This document shows, in pieces, positions 43,201 through 53,701 of a DNA stretch of 64,000 bases (positions are counted from its first letter, which is position 1; each line of letters starts with the position of its first letter). Below the pieces are notes generated by a model. It saw nothing but the letters and a program-made list of their open reading frames with translations, ran no database searches and was not told the DNA's origin. Source of the DNA: Zymoseptoria tritici IPO323 (lineage: Eukaryota > Ascomycota > Dothideomycetes > Mycosphaerellales > Mycosphaerellaceae); NCBI RefSeq assembly GCF_000219625.1, contig NC_018209.1:372001-436000 (forward strand), read 5' to 3'. The position numbers and the translations under genes were made by a program.

Positions 43201-44055
43201 GGCACCCGACATGGTACGTCGCTGCACATCGCCATTCCAGCGGCCATACTCCCAAAGGCTCGAGGATTCTCTATTCTCAGTCAGAACCCGTGCAATCTTC
43301 ACGCATCACAGCGAGACCTAGTCATTTTCCCGGAGAAGCCTCGGGGCCTCGCACGTACAACCCATCGTCGTTCCTTGTAGATTAGGTAATCAGACATGGT
43401 AACAATAGCGTGATCAGACAGTCGAAAATCTCTTCCTTGAGAATACGTAGCCAGACAATCAATTCAACACCAGTTCAGCGAGGTATTCCTGAAGGCGGTG
43501 AGGACCAAAGCAGGGTGTTCCAGTTACCCTGCAACATGCCTCTTCTTTGTTCCGTCAACCCCCAGGGTGGCTCTGAGAGACTATCAATCGAACAAAGTGT
43601 CAAGCAGACGAACAGACGTTCAATTTTCGAAAGCTAAGCACTCAACAAGGTTCCCGAAAATCTGGTAGGACGTCTGGAACAACAAGTCTGGTGTGAGGTT
43701 TTGCGCAGCAATTGTATCGGGAGTCCATTCGTACAATATTGGCCCCTGGTATAACCCTTGCGTCACGAAGCATAAACGTGCTGCCCACGCCCGCATAGGA
43801 CGCGAGGGATCAATGGCCAATGATTATAGCTGTCACACTTGTGCTCATCGTCTGGTGGACCAAGGCGGCACGCCCCTTCGAACCACAGGAGACAAGGGTC
43901 GCCTTGATTTCAAGACATGTGCTGAACACTTGGTCCCGGTTCGACGTACATCCTGCCTGAACGAGAAAAGCTTGCCGTACTTGTAACCAGCGACAAATGA
44001 GGTCTTGTGCCAGTCGAGTCACTCTCTAAGCTCCTCCACGACTGGACATGTGGAT
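43201..44055. other. No intact gene; probably decayed 3' half of the ligase relic and promoter of the regulator
   Basis: Short frames only, none matching the expected C-terminal ligase motifs by eye. Confidence 0.4.
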
Positions 44056-45010
44056 ATGCACGGCAACGAGTCCAGCGGTCTCACGGCCCAAGAGCGGCGC
44101 CGGGAACAGAATCGTCTGGCGCAACGGCGGTTTCGAGGTAGGCCATCCGCATAGTACTGTCCGCTTCGGGTAACGCTGACAATGACATGGCAATGCAGAA
44201 CGCAACTTCCCTCGGAGCAAAGGTACACCGAGGTCGGCTTCCATCTCTCCGGAACCGAATTCCAGTGAAGCACAACGGCGGCGGACTCGAGGACGCCCAG
44301 CAACTGCACAGCCGGAGTCGATCTCAACAGGAGTGCAACAGCGAGGCGGTCTTTTGACTGAACAAACTTCGGGCTCGGAATCCCCCATCGCAAGCCCAGA
44401 CAGGCGTACAAGCCAATCGGCATCGGCCGCTTCAGACTTCAACTTTACATTTGACAACTTTGTGGACTTTAGAGACAGCCTGAACACCCTGAGCTTGCCA
44501 GACATGGCCACTTTGCTCTCCACGCTCCCTGAATCTCAGACGGCGGATACGATCGACACAGGCCTGCAATGTTTGGAAGTCGAGGCCCCGCAAGATAGCC
44601 CGCTGCACATGGCGGCGCGACGCGGATCGCAAAAGATTGTCCAGATGCTGCTTCAGCATGGCGCTGACATCAACGCGCGAGACGCCCAAAGCATGACGCC
44701 ATTGACGCTTGCAATCCTCCAGAACCACGAGGCCGTGGCCAGCATATTGTTGGCCCATGGGGCCGACGTATTGGCGCTGGACCACCAGCAGCGGTCGGCA
44801 CTACACCTCGCTGTATTGCATCGCCGCGAACGGCTCTTGAGGATCATAGTCCGGCATTGTGGCAAGAGCAGTGGTGTGCTTGATAGCTACGACATGGAAG
44901 GCCGTACGCCGTTGCATGTCGCCATCGGGATGGACTTCGTCTCGGCGGTTGAGGTTCTGTGTGCCGGTGGCGCCAATGTACAGCTGCAGCCCGGCTTGCG
45001 AATTATATGA
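44056..45010 (+). CDS. bZIP basic-region + ankyrin (TOXE-like, bANK) transcription factor
   Basis: Two exons: 44056-44137 and 44199-45010, with a 61-bp intron (GTAGGC donor, CGCTGAC branch), giving 297 residues. The N-terminus is a bZIP-type basic region, AQERRREQNRLAQRRFRERN, with the intron inside the codon after RRFR. No leucine heptads follow; the next stretch is Ser/Pro/Arg-rich. Residues from about 165 form ankyrin repeats: DSPLHMAARRGSQKIVQMLL, MTPLTLAILQNHEAVASILL, SALHLAVLHRRERLLRIIV and RTPLHVAIGMDFVSAVEVLC. This combination defines the bANK class known from TOXE (HC-toxin cluster of Cochliobolus) and the apicidin regulator of Fusarium, both pathway-specific activators. Its position suggests that it controls the terpene genes. 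It is shorter than TOXE and the last repeat ends abruptly, so the C-terminus may be truncated. Confidence 0.85.
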
Positions 45011-45334
45011 GAGATGGTTGGATTATGCGAGCTGCTGATGATGAGACAGGTGAGGTTGTGGACAAGAACGGTGTCGCTTGCGGGAGAAATCGCGGGGACA
45101 GTCTTCCGCCCGCTGGCCCCGTATGGCCTGATTCAATGCTTAATAATAAGGTAAACTCGATGCTCCCGTCGTGTTGTGTTGGCTAGTGTCATCAATATTC
45201 GCATCAATACCGTATATCAAAAGTCTCTTTTGCCCTCTTTGTACATCTCTCCTTCACCATCACCCACTGAGGTACACCACCTACGGAGTGCACCTGGCAA
45301 TATGCGCCATCCGCCCTCAAGTGTCTGACTCATC
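45011..45334. other. Intergenic boundary of the terpene cluster
   Basis: No feature recognised. The next gene is a housekeeping gene, so the cluster's right border is probably here. Confidence 0.5.
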
Positions 45335-45946
45335 ATGGTCTTCCGCGCCCTCGGCCGGAGTACGCTCTACTTCATAGGCAGCGCCAGCACCCTCATAATG
45401 CTGAACGACAACTTCGTCGAAATCACCGTCATAAACGGCTCCTCGATGTCACCCACTCTCTCGCCCGACTTCGCTACCACCGCCGCGCGCGATCTCGTGC
45501 TCTGGAACAAAGCCTACCCTACCCGCCGTCTCCGACGAGGAGACGTCGTTCTATTTGCATCCTCCACGGACCCCGAAGAAACCGTGGTGAAGAGAGTGGT
45601 GGCTCTGCCGGGAGATTTGGTCCACCTTGACCCGAGGAGAAGACCCGCAGACTCGATCAATGGTCGCGAGAACCCGGCGGCGAGGAGGTGGGACATCATG
45701 TACGATCAGGGGAGAGGCAAGGTGCAGATCCCGCAGGGTCATCTGTGGGTAGAAGGCGATAATTGGAGGATGACGCGGGACAGTCATATGTACGGACCAG
45801 TGAGCAGGGCTTTGGTCAAGGGAAAGGCCGTGGGGATTCTGTGGCCGGCAGGGAGGTTCGGACAGAAGCCCTGGGAAGAATGGAAGGGCAAGACGAAGGT
45901 TGTGGAGAGACCGAAGGGAGAATTATGGGGTGATGAGTGGGATTGA
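45335..45946 (+). CDS. IMP2: Mitochondrial inner membrane protease subunit 2
   Basis: Intronless, 203 residues. S26-family signal peptidase that removes intermembrane-space sorting signals from mitochondrial proteins, acting with IMP1. The catalytic serine lies in NGSSMSPTLSPD (Ser37), the catalytic lysine in ETVVKRVVALPGD (Lys86), and the C-terminal box is GHLWVEGDNWRMTRDSHMYGPV. An N-terminal hydrophobic stretch gives the membrane anchor. The NxxSxDS-type box is that of Imp2, with NWRMTRDS here. Length is usual for fungal IMP2, with a charged tail. The gene is intact. Confidence 0.93.
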   Translation: MVFRALGRSTLYFIGSASTLIMLNDNFVEITVINGSSMSPTLSPDFATTAARDLVLWNKAYPTRRLRRGDVVLFASSTDPEETVVKRVVALPGDLVHLDPRRRPADSINGRENPAARRWDIMYDQGRGKVQIPQGHLWVEGDNWRMTRDSHMYGPVSRALVKGKAVGILWPAGRFGQKPWEEWKGKTKVVERPKGELWGDEWD

Positions 45947-46036
45947 AAGGACGAGCAGGAGATGTTCGACAAATGCGAAGGAGACGAGCCTCTACAGGAC
46001 CTCCAAACGTGCGTCTCTTTCTTGACGATCTATGGT

Positions 46037-47193
46037 CTACTTCTTCCCGAAAACGACCTCGATCTGCTTTAGCAGAGCATCCGTCACCTGCTGCGTGGAT
46101 GCCGAGCCACCCATGTCTTTGGTCCGGGTCTCAGGATTACTCGTTACGTTCTCGATGGCCTGCATCAAGTCATCTGCGACTTGATCGAGCTCACCCTTAC
46201 CGAGCCACCGAACCATCTCCGCCGCCGACCAGAAAGCTCCCACTGGATTTGCAATGCCCTGGCCCGCAATGTCGGGTGCTGAGCCGTGGATAGGCTCAAA
46301 CATGGAAGGGTACTGCCGTGTAGGATCGACGTTGGACGAAGGTGCAATACCAATCGAACCAGCGAGCGCGGCTGCGAGGTCACTCAGAATATCGGCGTGG
46401 ACTGGAAAGAGATTGTCAGTACGGCATGAGCAAACCAAGGACGACAAGACAACTTACGGTTCGTCGCGACAATCGTGTCCAAGCTCTCCGGCTTGTTCAC
46501 CATCCGAACCGTCATTGCATCAACGAGCATCTTATCATGCTTCACGATTCCCTCATACTCTTTGGCCACCTCATAGAACACCTTGTCCCACAACACCATA
46601 CCATGCCTCTGCGCATTCGACTTGGTCACCATGGTCAACAACTTCCTCGGCCGGGACTTCGCCGTCTCAAATGCAAATCGTACGATCCTTTCGATGCCCA
46701 CACGGGTGAAAATGGCCACTTCCGTCGCGACAGTGTGAGGGCTATTGTCATGCGTCGTGCCACCTTGACCGGCATACTCGCCCTCACTGTTCTCACGAAT
46801 GATGACCCAATCGAGGTCTTGCGGACGTTTCTGGCACTGTGCGAGCGGAGCCGTGGTTCCGGGTAAGATCCTCGTGGGCCGGACATTGACGTATTGATTG
46901 TTGTACTTGCGAATCGGCAGGATCAGGTTCCAGAGGGAGATATGGTCGGGCACTGAGGGCCAGCCTACGGCGCCGAAGTAGATCGCATCGTGTTTCGCGA
47001 GCTGTTGCATGCCATCTTCGGGCATGTACCAGCCGCGTTCGAGGTAGGCTTTTGAGGACCAGTCGAATGTGGTGAAGTTGAAGTTGAAGGTTCCTACCAC
47101 GGAGGCGAGCTTGAGGAGGATTGCTTCGGCTGCTTCTGTGATTTCGGTGCCGATGCCGTCGCCGGGGATGGAGGCGATGTTGTAGGTCGTCAT
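46037..47193 (-). CDS. Tartrate/D-malate-type dehydrogenase of the isopropylmalate dehydrogenase family
   Basis: Two exons: 46458-47193 and 46037-46401, with a 56-bp intron (GTAAGT to TTCCAG) splitting VATN from LHADILSD. 366 residues. Motifs of the beta-decarboxylating dehydrogenases: IASIPGDGIGTEITEAAEAI, GAVGWPSVPDHISLWNLILPIRK, VIIRENSEGEYAGQGG, TKSNAQRHGMVLWDKVF, DAMTVRMV, and EPIHGSAPDIAGQGIANPVG. The substrate-loop sequence (SVPDHISLWNLILPIRKYNNQYVNVRPTR, shown here only in part in the motifs) is that of tartrate/D-malate dehydrogenases rather than isocitrate or isopropylmalate enzymes. It should oxidise tartrate or D-malate with NAD+ and a divalent metal. There is no clear mitochondrial targeting signal, so it is probably cytosolic. 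Exact substrate uncertain. Confidence 0.88.
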
Positions 47194-47553
47194 GGTGAGT
47201 GTATTGAGGGCCTTTGGCGAGTCAATGGCTGTAGTTGAGGACTAGATGAAGTGGATGAATGCATTACTTCAATAGTGATGTGGGAGAGAGCTATGGTGGA
47301 AGTGCCTAATCGTTCTTCCGAACTCTGTGCCCCGCATTGGTTGGTTTGCGTCGCTGCCATTGACATTTGCTCTCACGCTCCTGAGAACAGCTCATAGTTC
47401 CCGCGTTCATCGTGACGGATTGTCAAGTTGAAAGTGGAGCAGGTGTATGTGTGGCTCCACATCGGAAGCACAGAGCAGACGGCTTCCAGTATGCTGGCTA
47501 CAAACGGATCAGAAGAACAGTATGTACAGTCTCCAACAGCATCTATGCCATAT
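47194..47553. other. Intergenic, nothing assigned
   Basis: Promoter of the dehydrogenase and 3' flank of the WW gene. Confidence 0.5.
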
Positions 47554-48012
47554 CTACAAAGCCCTGGGATCATCCCACGTCGCGGTGTGCGTATTATGAT
47601 CCGCAAAGTATGCCACACCCTGGGCATTCCGCAATATCTCCCATCCTGCCGGCAGCTCGCCCATAGGGTTCTCGGGTCGTTCGAGGGTGGTAGTCCTCAA
47701 GGCGTGATTGGCGTAGTACGTCTGGCCCTCGTCGTCGGTCAATTCTTGCCAGGCCACGGGTAGACCTGAGTCCGGAGAGGGACCTGGTCTCTGCCAGCTG
47801 GTGGTTCGAGTGGCGTGGTTGGCATAGTAGGTTCGGCCTTCGCTGTTGGAGAGTTCTTCCCAGTGGGGAGGCAGTGGTGATTGCGTGGCTGGAGGGTCGA
47901 CAGTGGAGGAGGACGTGGTAGTAGCAACGGGTTGTGAGCCATCCGAAACTGGGAGGTTGTCGCTCGCTGGACGATGACTTCGGTCCACGGGATTCTGAGA
48001 TTTGTCGGCCAT
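47554..48012 (-). CDS. Small protein with three tandem WW domains
   Basis: Intronless, 152 residues. After about 45 Ser/Thr/Pro-rich residues come three WW domains with almost no linkers: [20 protein letters not shown]...TTSWQRP (Trp51 first), [20 protein letters not shown]...TTTLERP (Trp88), and [20 protein letters not shown]...TATWDDP (Trp124). WW domains bind proline-rich peptides. The second signature Trp of domain 2 is Leu, so that domain may be structural only. No catalytic domain accompanies them, so this is an adaptor-type protein. Domains 1 and 2 are alike and may be an internal duplication. A longer spliced form cannot be excluded. Confidence 0.8.
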   Translation of the reverse strand: MADKSQNPVDRSHRPASDNLPVSDGSQPVATTTSSSTVDPPATQSPLPPHWEELSNSEGRTYYANHATRTTSWQRPGPSPDSGLPVAWQELTDDEGQTYYANHALRTTTLERPENPMGELPAGWEILRNAQGVAYFADHNTHTATWDDPRAL

Positions 48013-48893
48013 CGCGTCCTAGTCGTGGCTGTCTGCGTCTGAATGAAGGTTGAATCTCGAGATTGGGTCGAGCGAAGGAAGACGCAGTCTTGGGCAGCCT
48101 TATGTAGAAGACAGCGGCGCAGACTCCAGACGGAACACACTGCTCACCCCTGAAATGCCTCACCAGACCAAGAATCCTACAGCGTCAGCTGGATCACGTT
48201 CCGGCGTTGCTTCGCTGAGGCATTTTCTTCCAGTCGACTGCGCCGCCCGGAGTCGGACCGCAAGTCTTAACCCATAAGAGATCTTTTCGACTTTTGGGGG
48301 ATTGTATCGTGACTGCAGCGGAAGGAACAGACCGAGACACCTCGCGATCTCCGCGAGTAGAAGAGCATGGCAATCGGCCGGTGGTCCATCGTCATCGACA
48401 TGCTTGTGTTTTTCGAGCTGGACAAAGGCCCGGATGACATGGAAAGTACTTACGACGAGTGAAGTGCAGAGACCACAAGATCGCATTCTTACCTGAGAAT
48501 CTTTTCCTGCATACTTCTGTATATCGTTGCCGCTGCCGCTGCCGTGCGGTTCGATTGACGCAGACTTCAAGTTCCAGTGCCGTGTACTGCTGCGTCCTGC
48601 GGGCGTCGGCGCGTAGGCATACATCGTGCGAATATGCATTGACGGTCTCGACATGACCGTTATCGGCGATGTGCTTGACGGCAAAGATGGTGTGTATGTG
48701 GGATGGTGAAGTCAGAAGAGAAGAGAGTGGAGTCGAGACAGCCTTCCAGGTTCCCCGGAGAGTGGCTGCGTGTCCCTCCTTGCAAGGGTCCAGATCATTG
48801 TCCTCGAGACATCCTCAAATCAACCACACTCCTTGACTCCCTTCCTACAACACCTCATCCCCTCTCAATCCTCCAAACAAAACCACCGCAACC
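48013..48893. other. Intergenic with an unassigned open frame
   Basis: A minus-strand frame is open over 48160-48684, but its composition and lack of any domain make it a weak gene candidate. The rest is promoter for the WW and GLTP genes. Confidence 0.4.
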
Positions 48894-49594
48894 ATGGCCC
48901 AAGCCTACAAACCCGGCTCGACCTACTTCGAAGACCGCAAATCCTTCAACGACGTCTCCATCGGCTCGGACGACTCGATCCCCACAACCGCCTTCCTCGA
49001 AGCCGCCGAAGCTCTAACCGGACTCTTCGATGTGCTCGGCAGCGCGGCCTTTAAACCCGTGAAAAATGACATGGCGGGAAACATCACCAAGATTAGGAAT
49101 CGCCAATTGGAGAGTCCGATTGAGTCGGAGACGCTGCAGGATTTGGTGAGGAATGAGTTGAAGACGAAGAAGCACACTGCTACGGAGGGGTTGTTGTGGT
49201 TGGTGAGGTGAGTGGTATATAATTCCCTTCCCTCCATGCTGGATTCATCGTCGTATAAGCAGTCTGGACAGCTTGCTGACATGCTACCCTATAAAACAGA
49301 GGCCTCGACTTCACCGCCCAATCCCTCCGCCAAAACTTCGCTCGTCCCGACGAAGAGCTTTCCCAATCCTTCCGAGACGCCTACGGCCAGACGCTGAAAA
49401 AGCACCACTCCTTCATCATCAAGCCCATCTTCTCCGCCGCCATGTCCGCCACTCCATACCGGAGGGACTTCTACGCGAAATTGGGAGACGACCAGCCGAA
49501 GGTGAACAAGGAGCTGGATGCGTGGTTGGTGGGATTGGAGAAAAATGTGGCGATTCTGAACAAGTTTTTGGCGAGTCCGGAGGCGAAGTGGTAG
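48894..49594 (+). CDS. Glycolipid transfer protein (HET-C2 type)
   Basis: Two exons: 48894-49207 and 49300-49594, with a 92-bp intron (GTGAGT to AACAG), giving 202 residues. Moves glycosphingolipids between membranes. The lipid headgroup site is intact: VKNDMAGNITKIR supplies the conserved Asp, Asn and Lys, TEGLLWLVRGLDF supplies the Trp, and LKKHHSFIIKPIFSAAM supplies the His. Length and all-helical composition fit the GLTP family. The Podospora homologue HET-C was found as a heterokaryon-incompatibility determinant; whether this copy plays that role is unknown. Converges on the METTL16-type gene 148 bp downstream. Confidence 0.92.
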
Positions 49595-49742
49595 AAATGG
49601 GAGGAACGGGAGGGAGGAGATGGAAAGTGTGTTGAGCATGGTGAGGGAGGAGTCGGAATAGTCAATCCAGGGACAACAATGGGCAGGTTCTGATTTGGGT
49701 ATTCTTTGATTTGCATAGGGAACGACCTGCCACTCAGAAGCA

Positions 49743-51174
49743 TCATACCTTATCATCATTCGTCGCAGTTGAGAGTGCTCGCTTCAACACACCACAGAAG
49801 CTGGTGAACACTACATGGTCCTGCCCCTGCAGCCATCTCACCTCCAGCTTTCCCTCCAGACATATGATCTTGACCGCCAGCGCTACCGGCTCTTCGTCTT
49901 CACTCTCGCTCTCGCTTCCGTCTTTCATCTCTGCATCCTTCTCGACCTGCTTTGCCTTGCCGCTCTCTCCAGCCTTGCCACCAACCTTCCCCCTCCCCTC
50001 CTCCTCAAACTTCTTCTTCCTCCTCGCCGCTCTCGACCATACATTCTCCTTCGCAACCATGACACCCTCCCCTCTCCCCTCCTTCCACATCCACCTAACA
50101 TCGAACCCCTTCACCAATTCGTCCACTTTCCTTCCCACCTCCTCCCTGCTCATCTGACCCCTCCCCTCCACAGTCTGCACCGTTGGCTGCGGCAGCACAC
50201 TCACCACCAACTCCCCATGCCGCCCAACATCATTCCTCACCCTCAAATTCCCAAAACTCCACGCCAATCCCCACCTCTTCGTCCCACGACCCGGCTGCAA
50301 AGACGTGACCGCGAAATTCGTAATTCCTTCCTCCTTTAGCTTCGCGAGCACTTGCTGGAGAGAAGAGAGTTTGCTAAGCATAGCAGTATACCACTGTACG
50401 CGTTCCCGTAGCTTCAATGAATCTTGCAGTATCCTCAGTACGAACGCCACGTCGCCGCCAGGATAGATCATCTCATTATCCGCACCGGTCAGCACGGGCG
50501 TTGGTCCGCTCTCATCATCCACTGAACGTTTCGTCGCCGCCAAAAAATCTGCGTGCGAGTCGTAGAAAGGCGGGTTAGTCATGATAAAGTCCAGTTCCTC
50601 CACTTTCAGCATATCGAGTGGCAAGAGCGGATTTTCCGGCGACATCTGCTTCAACTTGACTCTCTTCTCCAGCCCATTGTCTTTCACATTCCGTGTCGCG
50701 CATGCAAGAGAGTGAGCATCCACATCCGTTCCCAACATACGCCACTTCTCCCTCGTGCTGCAAGCCAGCAGGGCGTATATGCAGCTCGCTCCGACCCCGA
50801 TGTCCAGACCCGTGACTTCTCGCGCGGGATCCGGTGTGTCGCGATAAGTTGGAGAAGAGGTGTCGAGGAGGTCCTGAATCCAGCGGACGTAGTTCCAGCG
50901 CACGGGGATTGGAGGGCAGAGACGATTTTGAGGGAGGGTGAGTTGGAGAGAGAAGTCTTGCTGGAGGAGAGAGATGGAGAGTTGTCTTTGAAAGTCGTCA
51001 GTCGGAAAGTGGTATTTCGAATGTTTCAAGAGAGACTCACTGCACGACTTTCGGGTTTTTGAAGTCGATGAAGCCTTTTCGTTTCGCGGGCGCGATGATG
51101 GCGGCGAAGTCCGGCGAACTCTTTGCGAGTTGGTCGAAGTCGACGTCTTGGGAATAGTACGGTATGTCTTTCAT
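49743..51174 (-). CDS. METTL16-type N6-adenosine RNA methyltransferase
   Basis: Two exons: 51041-51174 and 49743-50985, with a 55-bp intron, giving 458 residues. The splice joins FIDFKNPKVVQ to QLSISLLQQDFSLQL, the typical N-terminal block (in METTL16, FKDPEAVRALTCTLLKEDF). Motif I, for SAM binding, is VTGLDIGVGASCIYALLAC, and the catalytic box is FIMTNPPFYDSHADF (NPPF). Members methylate U6 snRNA and related hairpins. WAFGN-like and FDVRW segments match the family, followed by a Lys/Glu-rich tail. The product is expected in the nucleus. Intact. Confidence 0.9.
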
Positions 51175-51594
51175 GGTCGGATGTGGGGAGAATGATGTGG
51201 TTGATGGTTGTCATGCAGATAAGATGGAGAAGTTCGAAGTGAAGCTGTATCTGAGGTACACGATGCATCTCGTCACACGACTTTTGATGGCTCCTAGAAG
51301 GACGCATACACCTAAAGAGACAATATGCCCGAATCAGTTTGGGACGTCAACACACAAAAGCGAAGACCCGAGGAGAAGTAAAGTTGTCATGATGAACTCG
51401 AATCTTTTTGATGAGACACACACTATTCAAGATCTACACGCTTTCCATGTCCACGCATGCTCGCGGTACTGTCGAAATGTGGAGCGAGGAAGGTATCACA
51501 AATAATGCTCCCGAAACGCCGCGGCATTGCCATGCCTTTGCCCATGAGACCCATAAAATCAACGCCGCCACCGCCATTCTGTATATCATCACAT
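51175..51594. other. Intergenic, nothing assigned
   Basis: METTL16-type promoter and 3' flank of the ribonucleotide reductase gene. Confidence 0.5.
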
Positions 51595-53008
51595 CTAAAA
51601 GTCTTCATCGAAAGCAAAGTCACCGTTCATGACGGGTGCTGGCTCAGCGTCAGCACCCTCGGCCTTTGCAGCCTGCTTCTTGATGCTGTCCATGACACCG
51701 GCCTTTTGGTAATCACCGACACGCTTCTCGAAGAAGTTGGTCTTGCCTCCAAGGGAGATGTTCTCCATGAAGTCGAAGGGGTTCGTGGCGTTGTAGTGCT
51801 TCTGGTTGCCGAGTGCCAGGAGGAGACGGTCGGCGACGAACTCGATGTATTGGCACATGAGCTTGGCGTTCATTCCGAGGAGCGCACATGGGAGGGCGTC
51901 TGTGAGGAACTCCTGCTCGATGACGACAGCTTCGGTGATGATGTCTTCAACGACTTGGTTTGATGGCTTGTTGTTGAGGTGGGAGAACAGCAGGCAGGCA
52001 AAGTCGGTGTGCATGCCCTCGTCACGGGAGATGAGCTCGTTGGAGAAGGTGAGGCCGGGCATGAGACCACGCTTCTTCAACCAGAAGATCGATGCGAAAG
52101 ATCCGGAGAAGAAGATGCCCTCAATGGCGGCAAAGGCGATGAGACGGCAGGCAAAGGTGGAGTTCTTGTCGGAGATCCATCGCAGCGCCCAGTCAGCCTT
52201 CTTACGGATGCATGGGATGTTGTCGATGGCGTTGAAGAGGTACGTGCGTTGCTTGGGCTCGCTGATATATGTGTCGATGAGGAGGGAGTATGTCTCGGAG
52301 TGGATGTTCTCCATCATGATCTGGAAGCCGTAGAAGCAGCGGGCCTCGGGGATTTGCACCTCTCCACTGAAGCGCTCAATGAGGTTCTCATTGACGATAC
52401 CATCTGAGGCAGCGAAGAAAGCGAGGACGTGGGAGATGAAGAAGCGCTCGTCGTCGTTGAGGCGCTTGTTCCAGTCGTGAAGGTCCTTGGAGAGGTCGAT
52501 CTCCTCGGCGGTCCAGAAAGAGGCCTCGGCCTTCTTGTACATTTGCCAGATCTGTTGATGCATGTCAGTCTGATGTCCAATGTCCAAAGTGCTTCACGTT
52601 ATTGACGCGTGTACGCGTCGCGTGTTGCATAATTTTTCCCAACTCACCTCGTGGTATTTGATCGGGAACAGCACGAAGCGCTGACCGTTCTCCTGCAGTA
52701 TGGGCTCATCCTCCAAGTCTTCCTTGCCTGATGTTGCTGTGACAGCTACGACCTCTTCCTCGGGCAACTCGGGAATGCCCTTGATCGGGACGGCGACCTC
52801 GTCGGATGCGTATTTGGCCTCGATGTTCTCCTTGTCGGCCTCGGATGACTCGAATTGCGGCTTCTTGATGGGCGATTCCATCTTGAGGGACTCCATGGCG
52901 GAGGTGGCCTGGTAGAAGTCGAGTTAGCGATATGCCCTGATGTCCTGAAAATCCGTGGCGACCACGTCATTGCCGAACCTTCTTTGAGGGAGTGGTTTGC
53001 ACGCTCAT
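51595..53008 (-). CDS. RNR2: Ribonucleotide reductase small subunit
   Basis: Three exons: 52979-53008, 52648-52908 and 51595-52551, with introns of 70 and 96 bp, giving 415 residues. It houses the di-iron/tyrosyl-radical centre that class Ia ribonucleotide reductase needs to make dNTPs. The first exon encodes only [10 protein letters not shown], joined to [13 protein letters not shown], the usual fungal N-terminus. Iron ligands are present: [48 protein letters not shown] and [15 protein letters not shown]. The C-terminal tail [10 protein letters not shown] is the segment that docks on the large subunit. ACGCGT boxes in the promoter (53201) and in intron 2 (52605, 52613) suggest MBF-type S-phase control. 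Confidence 0.96.
52605..52618. promoter_or_regulatory. Two ACGCGT (MCB-type) boxes inside RNR2 intron 2
   Basis: ACGCGT at 52605-52610 and again at 52613-52618, both within the 96-bp second intron. ACGCGT is the MluI cell-cycle box bound by MBF in yeasts. Two copies two bases apart are unlikely by chance in so short an intron. Confidence 0.55.
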
Positions 53009-53701
53009 GTTGTGTGGGTATCGATGCTGTCGCTGGAGAGGAAGTCAAGTGGCAATGGACAAGCAAGAGGAAAAAGTGTTGTAGTATGATGAAGGTCGGA
53101 AACAAAGAAAGACGAGTGGGTACAAGAGGTTAAGTAGACCAGCAGAGAGTCGCGTCTCCCGGCGCGCTGTTTATGCGGGCCGCCGGGACTGTCTGTGCGC
53201 ACGCGTCCGCGCTTCTGTCTCACTTTCTTTCCCTCTCGATCCCAGCCATCTTCCACTTCACGTCACCATCTGACCGTTGACATTACGAATTTCTACGATA
53301 TCGCATCGACGTCCGCCTGCTTGGCACCAGGCAGGAAGGGCGCCATGCACGCACAACATCAGCAGTCTCCGTCTTGGAAGTGGAACGATTCGTTCACCTG
53401 CTGACCACGACGTGTACTCATATATGTGCTTGATGCTCGTGCTACGAGTGAGAGGTCCCATAGAGCCATGCCTTTGCGGCGAAGACCTCGTTCACTCCAG
53501 CTTGGCCGCTCGCTTATGATACATCTCTCCAACGAGGTAGGACCCATCAAGGTCGCATGGTACATACTGACCACAGAGGAGAATCACTGAATCAAGTCTC
53601 GTCCTCTGGGCCCTGCCGCATGGACTTCTAGGGTCGCAGAAGTAATTCGCATGAATCGAGACAGTACGCGATCACACAGAACTTCCGGAGCTTCGACTGG
53701 A
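53009..53701. other. Intergenic between RNR2 and the alpha/beta hydrolase
   Basis: RNR2 promoter on the left, hydrolase 3' flank on the right. No gene recognised. Confidence 0.5.
53201..53206. promoter_or_regulatory. ACGCGT (MCB-type) box in the RNR2 promoter
   Basis: About 195 bp upstream of the RNR2 start codon, within a CG-rich patch. A partial GTCGCGTC lies nearer at 53149-53156. Confidence 0.5.

Noticed and set aside
48160..48684. A 174-residue minus-strand frame between the WW and GLTP genes
   Set aside because: No domain, no strong start context, and biased composition. Left as unassigned.
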